Notes under the pieces: generated by a model
Told to the model about the DNA's origin: nothing
Seen by the model: the letters and a program-made list of their open reading frames with translations, nothing else
The model's database searches: none
Origin: CAWCTD01 sp963798455
Lineage (GTDB): Bacteria; Acidobacteriota; Terriglobia; Bryobacterales; Bryobacteraceae
Length of the DNA stretch: 64,000 nt
Direction of reading: 5' to 3'
Assembly: GCA_963798455.1 (NCBI GenBank)
Contig: CAWCTD010000003.1
Span: 2,852,001-2,916,000 of the forward strand
In this document: piece by piece, positions 25,411 through 32,554 of the stretch
Numbering within the stretch: position 1 is the stretch's first letter
Layout: the number at the start of each line of letters is the position of its first letter
Made by a program: the position numbers and the translations under genes

Positions 25411-25445
25411 ATTTCTACAATACCGGAAATATGGAAACGTGTCAA
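25408..25445 (-). promoter_or_regulatory. arsR promoter and operator-like inverted repeat
   Basis: On the minus strand TTGACA (25445-25440), a 17-bp spacer and TATTGT (25422-25417) form a near-consensus sigma-70 promoter. The -10 is only 6 bases from the arsR ATG, so the transcript probably begins at or next to the start codon. The inverted repeat CATATTTC-N10-GAAATATG (25408-25433, perfect 8-bp arms) covers the -10 and the ATG, as expected for an ArsR operator. The -35 overlaps the stop codon of the upstream radical SAM gene. Confidence 0.75.
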
Positions 25446-26815
25446 GACCTTCGCAGGATGTCCCAGTAGGCGCCGCGATAACCCTTGGCGACGGCTTCCA
25501 CCAGCCGCTGGTTGGCGTTGTAGTTGTAGTTCCGGTCGGGCCGGGATGGGTCGAAGAAAAGAAATCGCTTATCGTCCCCGATCAGTGCGTCGAGCAGATC
25601 GAAGGCGAAGGGCGCTACGGCCGGCTCCAGGTAGGAGCGCGGCCGAGACGGGTCGTCCTGACCGCCGCCCAGTTGCGCCGCCAGCCGTGTGCCGGGATAA
25701 ACCCGCAGCCCCACGGAGACGCCTGCGAGATCCGGGCCGGCCCGCTTCATCAGATCCACAGTGCGGGTGAGGCTCTCCCGCGTCTCGCCCGGCGCGCCGA
25801 GCAGCAGGTCGAGCATAACCGCCATGCCCGCCTCCTTCGACCAGCGGGTCGCGTTCAGAACATCTTCGGGCGTGAAGGCGCGGCCCAACCGCCGCAGCAT
25901 CACGGCGTCGCCGCTATCCGTCCCGAAGTTGATCCCCACGCACCCGGCCTCGCGCATGGCCCTGGCCAGGTCCGGAGAGAAGGGAGCCGGAGCGCAATAG
26001 GCATACCAGCGCAGCTTCTCGCCAAGTCCCCGCCGCTTGATCTCGCTGCACACCGCCAACGCGTGCCCCACCGGCATGTTAAATTCGGCATCGCAGGTGT
26101 GCAAATGGTCGATGCCCTGTTCGAGTAGTCGCTCCAGCTCGTCGGCGACCGCTTCTGGCGGCCGGGTCCGCGTCTGGTTCCCTTTTGCCACGGGGTCGGC
26201 GCAGTAAACGCACTCACCGGGGCAGCCGCGCTTTGTTTCGAAGCCCGCCTGTCCTCCCTGCTGGAAATAACGCCGGTTGTCCGCCCATCGGCGCGTCATG
26301 GCTGGAAGCTCGGCCAGGGACCTCGCCGAGGGCGCATTGCGGCGCCATTCCCGCCCCTCGCGCCAGATCAGGTTGGGCACATCTCGCCAATCTTCGCCGC
26401 GCTCCCATCGGGACGCCAGCTCCGGCAGCGCGAACTCCCCGTCGCCCCAGACGCCAAGCTCCGCGCCCGCAAGCGCCAGCACCTGCTCGGGCATCACGGA
26501 GAATCCCACGCCGCCCAGAACGACCGGAGCATCGGCACACGCGCGGATGGCGCTTACCACGCCGGCAAACTGCGGCAGGAACGACTGGGGGCGAATGTAG
26601 CCACAGTCATCCGTGTTGCGCAGCGTCACACCCACCAGCCCATAGTGGGCGCCATTGAAGAACCGCTCGACGGCCGCCGGCGCGTCCTCTTCCCAGCAGA
26701 GATCCAGCAGGTCCACCTGGTGCCCGGCCGCGTCGAGCGCCTCGGCCACGTAGTCCAGGCCGATGGGCCCGATGGGAGGCTGCATGCGGTTGGTGTTGAC
26801 CAGTGCGGCGCGCAT
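25442..26815 (-). CDS. B12-binding-domain radical SAM protein
   Basis: A 457-residue radical SAM enzyme. The N-terminal ~150 residues form a cobalamin-binding-like Rossmann domain (IGPIGLDYVAEALDAAGHQVDLLDL...VVLGGVGFSVMPEQVL) with a WGDGE element. The [4Fe-4S] motif CPGECVYC (CxxxCxxC) is near residue 200, followed by barrel strands HLHTCDAEFNMP, GINFGTDSGD and MLDLLLGAPGETRES. Relatives methylate or rearrange unactivated carbons or phosphorus; the substrate here is unknown. It lies directly upstream of arsR-arsM on the same strand, but the ars promoter sits across its stop codon, so cotranscription is not required. The cluster motif is the canonical type, unlike what I recall for the arsenic-transferase ArsL. 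Confidence 0.82.
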   Translation of the reverse strand: MRAALVNTNRMQPPIGPIGLDYVAEALDAAGHQVDLLDLCWEEDAPAAVERFFNGAHYGLVGVTLRNTDDCGYIRPQSFLPQFAGVVSAIRACADAPVVLGGVGFSVMPEQVLALAGAELGVWGDGEFALPELASRWERGEDWRDVPNLIWREGREWRRNAPSARSLAELPAMTRRWADNRRYFQQGGQAGFETKRGCPGECVYCADPVAKGNQTRTRPPEAVADELERLLEQGIDHLHTCDAEFNMPVGHALAVCSEIKRRGLGEKLRWYAYCAPAPFSPDLARAMREAGCVGINFGTDSGDAVMLRRLGRAFTPEDVLNATRWSKEAGMAVMLDLLLGAPGETRESLTRTVDLMKRAGPDLAGVSVGLRVYPGTRLAAQLGGGQDDPSRPRSYLEPAVAPFAFDLLDALIGDDKRFLFFDPSRPDRNYNYNANQRLVEAVAKGYRGAYWDILRRS

Positions 26816-26820
26816 GCCGG

Positions 26821-29355
26821 TTACAGAAGCAGACGGAGGCCGAGTTGCAGGATGCGGCCGTCATTGAGCGTGTTGGTGATTCGGCCGAAACTGGCCGAGG
26901 TCAGGTTCCGCTGCGGCTCGTCGAACTGGGGGTGATTGGTCACATTGTAGCCTTCGGCGCGCAGCAGGACCGTCCAGCCGTGCCCGTTGTTCCAGTGCCA
27001 TTGCTTGGTCAGCGCCGCGTTGAAATTGGCGATGCCCGCCTTGCGGAAGGTGTTGCGCCCCAGGTTGCCCCGCTGCTCGCCGGGGTGGATGTAGTCGAAC
27101 CGGTCGCGGGTGATGATCTGGAGGGACATCTCCGGGTTCGAAATGGCGCGCCCTAGAATGGATGGGTCCAGTATGTTCGGCCGGTCGCTGCTGGATCCGT
27201 CCACGTTTCCGAAACCTGGCCCGTCCGAGCCCACATACAAGGTCAGCGGCGTTCCCCTCTTGACCAGCGTCGCGCCGCTGATCTGCCATCCCGCCAGCAG
27301 CCACCGCAGCCGCGCGGGCCGCGGCAGGTTGTAAGCGTAGTAGATGGAGGTCGCGTGCGTGGAGTCGAAGTTACTCAGGCTCTTCTTGTCTCGCACCGAA
27401 TCGTACTGCCACTGGCTGCGCTGCTTTGTCAGGTCGGTGTTGGCCGCCGTGGATGAGTAGTCCACTCCTTCGTCGATGGCCTTGCTGAATGTGTAGGTCA
27501 CGCCCAGGGTCAGTCCCCTCGTGGCAGGCAACTCCAGGTTCACCTGGGCGGCGTCGAAGTAGGCGATGCCGCCGTTCACGATGTGCTTGACCTCGTAATA
27601 GCGGGGATCGGGCCGTCTCTGGTCCACGGTAGCCGTGGTGAGCGGGATCCCGGAAACCGGCTCGGCGCGGTTCATCACATAGGCGTTGGGCAGCTTGAAG
27701 CTGCGGCTTCCGATGTATCCCAGGCGCAGCATGACACGGCCGTACAGCTTCCTCTCCAGGGTCAGGCCGTACTGGTGCGAGTAGGAGTCCACGAGATTCG
27801 AGGATAGTATCGTTGGCGAGTACCTGACGTTGCTGCCCGTAAGGTTGAGCCCCCGCAGCGGGTTCACCAAGCCGGGGTTGGACACCTGAACGTAGTACAC
27901 TTCCGGCGGGTTGTTACGGACCTGCTGGTAGGTCACTGGGGGGATCAGGCCGAAGGACACGTTGTAAGAAGCCCGGGCCACCCAGCCTCCGCCCGCCGTG
28001 TAGGCGAGCGACAATCGCGGACTGAAGTTGTTGCAGTCGCAGTGGTAGGGGATCACGTCGATTCGGTCCACCTCCACCGGCGCGGTCTCGATCGAATAGC
28101 GCAGGCCGTAGTAGATCTGGAGACGCGAGTACGCGCGCCAACGATCCGCAATGAACACGTCCGCGGACCAGTTGCGGTAGCCGCGCGCCAGTTCGCCGAC
28201 CGTGACCTCGTAATAGTTGGGGGTGCCGTAGCGCAAGTTGTCGATGGCCGACCGCCCGAAGTTGTTGCCGAACTGGAACTGCCCGCGGGCGTTGTTGGCC
28301 TCGATCCCGTTCAACTGGTACCGGAACACGTCGCCTCCCAGCGTGAGCGCGTGCCGTCCTCCGGCCGCCTGGCGGCTGAGGACGGCGCCATAGCTGAAGG
28401 TGTTCTGCGCCCGGTCGACCGGGAACTGGCTCTCCGGCCCCAGTTCCTCGATCTGGTAGCCGAAGCGGACCCGCGGCCCCACCGCGTTGGGCTCCGGCAG
28501 CAGCAACGACTTCACCCGCTGGAAACTGCCGGCCACTGCCAGTTCGGAGCCGGCCCCCAGCGTCCGGCGCCACGCCAGGCGGGCGCGGTGGGTGTGAATC
28601 TCTGTGTCGGGGTTCTGCCCCGCGACCAACTGAAAGGCGTCCACGCGCTGCCGCGACAGGCTGTAGAAGGCGGCCATCTTCGCCTTTGGGCCCGCATCCC
28701 GGTCAAGACGCACGTCCGCGCGCGTCTCGTCGGTACGCTGCGGGCTGTTGATATTGAGCGCCCGCGGGTCAAAATCCGTGCGATTGGGCAGCACCGCCGG
28801 ATACGCCGCCAGGAACCGGGTAACCAGGGCGGCCGTGGCCGGATCCGTGGTAAGAGGCGTTCGCTCGCTCACCAGCGGCACCAGTACGTTGCCGTTCACC
28901 ATGCCCCGAACCTTGGTCTGACCAGCGTCCACCGTCAGGAATCCCAGCGTGCCGAAGTCGCCCGTGTAGCGTCCCGAGTATCCATTCCGGCGCGAGGGCT
29001 CGACGGAGCCCACCTGAAAGAACGTCCGCGCGTTGAACACGCTGTTCTGGTGCCACCAGTACAGCTCCGCGTGGTGGCCGGGCGGCAAGCTGGCGCGCCG
29101 CGGGACCACGGATTCACTGGCGGGCCGCCCGTGCTCGGTGGCGAAGTACGTCGCTTCGACGGAAGCTTCCCCCACCATGGTCGTGGTGGTGCCCACCCGG
29201 ACGTTGGCTTCTTTGATGGCGTTGGTGTCGATCTCGTAAACCGCCACGTTTTCGTTGCGGCGAGCGGTTGCGTCCACGGGGGATTGGCCCCGGCACAACC
29301 CACAGCACCCAGCGGCAAGGAACGTGATGAAGATTGCGCGCACGAATAGCTCCAC
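26821..29355 (-). CDS. Oar-like TonB-dependent receptor-type outer-membrane barrel (short form)
   Basis: An 844-residue outer-membrane protein with signal peptide MELFVRAIFITFLAAGCCGLCRGQ. The rest has the alternating beta pattern of acidobacterial Oar-like barrels, with features such as RLQIYYGLRYSIETAPVEVD, NNFSPRLSLAYTAGGGWVARASYNVSFG, LTLERKLYGRVMLRLGYIGSRSFKLPN and the C-terminal AEGYNVTNHPQFDEPQRNLTSASFGRITNT...LQLGLRLLL, ending in an aliphatic/aromatic OMP terminus. Typical relatives have ~1000-1200 residues, with an N-terminal carboxypeptidase-regulatory beta-sandwich and a plug. Neither is evident here, so it may be a plug-less form. It abuts the TPR gene at 29356, which precedes it on the same strand. 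Confidence 0.8.
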   Translation of the reverse strand: MELFVRAIFITFLAAGCCGLCRGQSPVDATARRNENVAVYEIDTNAIKEANVRVGTTTTMVGEASVEATYFATEHGRPASESVVPRRASLPPGHHAELYWWHQNSVFNARTFFQVGSVEPSRRNGYSGRYTGDFGTLGFLTVDAGQTKVRGMVNGNVLVPLVSERTPLTTDPATAALVTRFLAAYPAVLPNRTDFDPRALNINSPQRTDETRADVRLDRDAGPKAKMAAFYSLSRQRVDAFQLVAGQNPDTEIHTHRARLAWRRTLGAGSELAVAGSFQRVKSLLLPEPNAVGPRVRFGYQIEELGPESQFPVDRAQNTFSYGAVLSRQAAGGRHALTLGGDVFRYQLNGIEANNARGQFQFGNNFGRSAIDNLRYGTPNYYEVTVGELARGYRNWSADVFIADRWRAYSRLQIYYGLRYSIETAPVEVDRIDVIPYHCDCNNFSPRLSLAYTAGGGWVARASYNVSFGLIPPVTYQQVRNNPPEVYYVQVSNPGLVNPLRGLNLTGSNVRYSPTILSSNLVDSYSHQYGLTLERKLYGRVMLRLGYIGSRSFKLPNAYVMNRAEPVSGIPLTTATVDQRRPDPRYYEVKHIVNGGIAYFDAAQVNLELPATRGLTLGVTYTFSKAIDEGVDYSSTAANTDLTKQRSQWQYDSVRDKKSLSNFDSTHATSIYYAYNLPRPARLRWLLAGWQISGATLVKRGTPLTLYVGSDGPGFGNVDGSSSDRPNILDPSILGRAISNPEMSLQIITRDRFDYIHPGEQRGNLGRNTFRKAGIANFNAALTKQWHWNNGHGWTVLLRAEGYNVTNHPQFDEPQRNLTSASFGRITNTLNDGRILQLGLRLLL

Positions 29356-30546
29356 CTATTTCGATTTCCGGTCCAGCGTCGCCCGCAATTGCCGGTAAGC
29401 CATTTCCTCGAAGTTGTCCTTGATCCGCTCCAGGCCCTCAATTCGAAGCTGCGTCTCCTGCGGAGGAGTCTTCTTCAAACAGCGCCCGAGCATGAGAATG
29501 GCCTGCGGATCCTCCGGCGTCAAGTCCAGCAAGGCGCGAAACTTCTCAGTCGCCTCTCCGAACTCGCCCGTCTTCCAAAGCGCATAGCCAAGGTTGAAGA
29601 GATAAGCGGGCTCGTAGGGATCCCCTTTGCTCGCCTTGCGGAAACTCTCCACCGACTCCGGCAGATTCTTCCGCGACTGCGCCGCGCCCAGGTCATTCCA
29701 GACCTCGTTGAGCGGCACCACCCGCGCCACCTGTAGGAAAGAAGCGATCGCCTTATCGTACTCTCCCAGTTGGTAGCGGCAGAGTCCCAGGAAGAAGCTG
29801 GCCTCCATGTAGTTCAGGCTGTCCGCGGGCACGCGCTCGAACCAGCCGGCTGCGACCTTGTAGTTCTTGCTGGCGAAGAGCAGCCGGCCGAGTTGGAAAC
29901 ATGGCTGTGAGAATCCTTCATCCAGCCGCGCCGCTTGGGTGAACAACCGGTGCTTCTGCTCCCGCGACGCCGCCATCAGGCCGCGGATATAGCTCTCCAG
30001 CGCGTCCAGCCGGACCGGCTTTCTGCGGCCCCGCAGTTGCTCTTCCGAAGGCGCCGTGCCCGGCTTAGACAGAAATCGCAACGCTTGCCACGCCAGGCGC
30101 GTCTGGGCCTCCGCCAAATCCTCCAGCGCCGCCGTGCCGGATTCCTGGGCGCTCTGCGAAAGCTCCCGCAGATCTATCACGCGGACCGCGAGCTGGAGCG
30201 AACTTTTCTGGCCGGGTGGAGAGTTCTCCGGGGCCGTGGAGACCCGAAACCACCCGTACACGATGCGCTCGGCGTCCAGCTCTTCACCCAGCTTGATCAC
30301 CGAAGCGTGGGTGAGCAGGGTGTACTGGCGGAGGGAAAGGCGGCGGTAGGCCTCCTCCCGGCTCTCGCGGTCCAGGACCAGCATCCCCTCCGAGGCTAGC
30401 GTCTCCCGGATGGTTTCCGCGACGCTTTCCCCGATCCAGTCAAGATTGCCGTCGGCTGAGAGGTTGAAAAGCGGAAGCACGGCCACTGTCTGGGCGCCCG
30501 CCCGGACAGCAAGACACACCAACAGTGCCAGAAGTAGCCGCCGCAT
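29356..30546 (-). CDS. Exported TPR protein with TolB/FlgO-like N-terminal domain
   Basis: A 396-residue protein with signal peptide MRRLLLALLVCLAVRAGAQ. Residues ~20-170 (VAVLPLFNLSADGNLDWIGESVAETIRETLASEGMLVLDRESREEAYRRLSL...ERIVYGWF) resemble the FlgO/TolB-like N-terminal domain found with bacterial TPR proteins. Residues ~195-380 form about five TPR units (e.g. EASFFLGLCRYQLGEYDKAIASFLQVARVVP, YLFNLGYALWKTGEFGEATEKFRALLDLTP). It is expected in the periplasm as a scaffold. It ends one base before the start of the Oar-like barrel, so both are probably one operon, and it may help that barrel's assembly or ligand handling. Confidence 0.8.
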   Translation of the reverse strand: MRRLLLALLVCLAVRAGAQTVAVLPLFNLSADGNLDWIGESVAETIRETLASEGMLVLDRESREEAYRRLSLRQYTLLTHASVIKLGEELDAERIVYGWFRVSTAPENSPPGQKSSLQLAVRVIDLRELSQSAQESGTAALEDLAEAQTRLAWQALRFLSKPGTAPSEEQLRGRRKPVRLDALESYIRGLMAASREQKHRLFTQAARLDEGFSQPCFQLGRLLFASKNYKVAAGWFERVPADSLNYMEASFFLGLCRYQLGEYDKAIASFLQVARVVPLNEVWNDLGAAQSRKNLPESVESFRKASKGDPYEPAYLFNLGYALWKTGEFGEATEKFRALLDLTPEDPQAILMLGRCLKKTPPQETQLRIEGLERIKDNFEEMAYRQLRATLDRKSK

Positions 30547-30967
30547 TCATCCAAGTCTACCAAACGCCGCTTGGTCTTCTTCTGGCGCGGCAGGTGGCCA
30601 CGCGGCCACTACGGCTGTTGCGAAACCACAACCTCGCCGGCGTGCATGGTGTCTACGGCGAAGGCGTCGTGCGGACTGTGGCAAGCGCCGCGGGCTTCCC
30701 TGGGGACCACCGTCGTCCAGCGGCAAGATCCCGTGAGAAGTTAGCCACAGGACATGCTATCGCCGGGAGGTCTTCACGCATTCACGCTGACCACGGAGTG
30801 CCGCAAAACCGGCCATAGTGCCGCAAAACCAGGCGCGGACGCGGAGCGATGAGACGCCGCATCTCCCCTAACTTTGGCGCCGAAAGGCCACTGTGTGGGT
30901 TTGGGTTTGGCGCCCTACGTGCGTCGGTTACGCGAGTAAGCTGGCAATCCTCAACGAGGTGACAATC
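30547..30967. other. 420-bp divergent intergenic region with a short direct repeat
   Basis: No gene could be supported between the TPR gene (minus) and the receiver gene (plus). AGTGCCGCAAAACC occurs twice with a 20-bp period (30797-30810 and 30817-30830), which could be a regulator site upstream of 30968. I see no RNA gene here. Confidence 0.4.
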
Positions 30968-31414
30968 ATGCAGGGTGCTCCGTCCGATTCCTCAACGCCG
31001 GGACCGGGTCTTACGGTTGTAATGGCCAGTCCCTCCAAGGATGACCACCACACGCTACGAAGAATTTGCAGGCACTGGGAGTGGAGGGCCTATCAAGCCC
31101 ACACTTGTCGGGAAGCACTAAGTCTGGTCCGTCAACGCCGGATTCCAGTGGTGATCTGTGAGCGGAATCTCCCTGATGGCGATTGGAGGTCAGTCCTAGG
31201 CGGCTTGAAGGAACTGCCACACCGGCCTCAGCTCATCGTTTCCTCCAGGCTGGCCGACCACCGCCTTTGGGCGGACGTGCTCGACCTGGGCGGCTACGAC
31301 TTGTTGATTTCCCCATTCGATGCTGGGGAGGTGTCGAGGGTGGTCTTCCTGGCTTGGCATTCCATGCAGCATGAACGGGGGCGGAGTCTCGCTAGTCCGG
31401 CTGCCGCGGGATGA
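30968..31414 (+). CDS. Degenerate (phosphoacceptor-less) receiver-domain protein
   Basis: A 148-residue single receiver-like domain. Start at MQGAPSDSS with GAGGTG just upstream. The fold pattern is kept (LTVVMASPSKDDHHTLRRICRHWEWRAYQAHTCREALSLVRQRRIPVVICERNLPDGDWRSVL...). The phosphoacceptor position reads ICERNLPDG, with Glu where Asp is expected, a natural phosphomimic. The first acidic pair is shifted (SKDD), and the usual switch Thr and Lys are not evident (IVSSRLA; DLLISPFD). It therefore probably cannot be phosphorylated normally and may act as a constitutive binding module. It stands alone, convergent with miaA. Confidence 0.75.
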   Translation: MQGAPSDSSTPGPGLTVVMASPSKDDHHTLRRICRHWEWRAYQAHTCREALSLVRQRRIPVVICERNLPDGDWRSVLGGLKELPHRPQLIVSSRLADHRLWADVLDLGGYDLLISPFDAGEVSRVVFLAWHSMQHERGRSLASPAAAG

Positions 31415-31463
31415 TCCCTGCGCGCCTCCGGTAGCTTGAAACGAACGACAACGGTTCGTCCTG

Positions 31464-32432
31464 CTACGACTTCTCTCCTGGCTGTACATGCCTCTCCAGG
31501 TGCGCCCGCACGCGGGCGATCACCGCGGCCTGGACGCCGGCCTCCTCTCCGAAGCCATGGAACCACTCCAGCCCCTGCTCCTGGCGGAACCAGGTCCACT
31601 GCCGCTTGGCATAGCGCCGGGTGTTTCGTTGAGCGAGGAACACCGCTTCCTGGAGACTCAGTTCTCCGCGCAGGTACTGCAATGCCTGACGATACCCATG
31701 CGATTCCAGCGGCTTGACCGAGGGCGAAAAGCCCAGCAGCAGGATGCGCCGCACTTCGTCGATCAGGCCATTCTCGAACATCCACAGGCAGCGCCCGTCC
31801 AGTCTTTGGTAGAGCGCTTCGCGCGGCGGACTCACCCCAATCTTCAACGCACAGAACCCGTGGAGCGAATCCCGGCCTGCCGCGAATGCTTCCGAAAGAC
31901 TCCGCCGGGTCAGCAGGCACACCTCCACGGCGCGGATCAGCTTATGAACGTCCCGCGCGTGGATTCTCCCAGCCGAGCCCGGGTCGAATCTACTGAGCAG
32001 CCTGTGCAGCGACCCCGGACGCCTGCTCTCCCGTTCCGCCAGCCGCCCACGCAGCGCGTCGTCTCGCGCCGGGCCGGGGAACAGCCCGTCCACCAGCGCG
32101 CGCAGGTAGAACCCGGTGCCGCCCGCCACAATCGGCAACCGGCCGCGCGCCGCGATCTCTTCCAGCACGGCCCTGCTCCTGCGCGCGAATTCTCCCGCGC
32201 TGAACGGCTCATCGGGCTCGGCCACATCCAGCATGTGATGCGGGATCGCTCGCCTCTCCTCCGGCTTCAACTTGGCCGTGCCGATATCGAGGTACCGGTA
32301 GATCTGCAGCGAATCGCAACTGAGAATCTCGCCCGCAAACTCCCCGGCGATGCGCAGTGCCAGCTCGCTCTTTCCCGACCCCGTGGGGCCGGCGATAACA
32401 ATCAAAGGGCGCTCGCCGTAAACACTCGACAT
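31464..32432 (-). CDS. miaA: tRNA dimethylallyltransferase
   Basis: A 322-residue MiaA, which prenylates A37 of tRNAs reading UNN codons. ATG at 32432 chosen because AGGG lies just upstream; GTG at 32438 would add two residues. Motifs: P-loop VIAGPTGSGKSELALRIAG (~10-28), SCDSLQIYRYLDIGTAKLKPEE, PHHMLDVAEPDEPFSAGEF, GGTGFYLRALVDGLFPG and the C-terminal QRNTRRYAKRQWTWFRQE. Length is normal. It diverges from the TPR gene at 32555. Confidence 0.96.
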   Translation of the reverse strand: MSSVYGERPLIVIAGPTGSGKSELALRIAGEFAGEILSCDSLQIYRYLDIGTAKLKPEERRAIPHHMLDVAEPDEPFSAGEFARRSRAVLEEIAARGRLPIVAGGTGFYLRALVDGLFPGPARDDALRGRLAERESRRPGSLHRLLSRFDPGSAGRIHARDVHKLIRAVEVCLLTRRSLSEAFAAGRDSLHGFCALKIGVSPPREALYQRLDGRCLWMFENGLIDEVRRILLLGFSPSVKPLESHGYRQALQYLRGELSLQEAVFLAQRNTRRYAKRQWTWFRQEQGLEWFHGFGEEAGVQAAVIARVRAHLERHVQPGEKS

Positions 32433-32554
32433 TGCCACCCTTTAGTCTAGAACCCTCGTCCCCGGGAAGGTGCTCTCCAAGTGGCGTATACTATTGTCGA
32501 GAGGAGCTTTGCGGGCCTCCCAGCACGGGGGTTGGCGCATCTGACTGCCGAGTG

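Noticed and set aside
30547..30967. A c-di-GMP or other riboswitch upstream of the degenerate receiver gene
   Set aside because: The region has GAAAGG-like scraps but none of the conserved core or pairing pattern of known aptamers.
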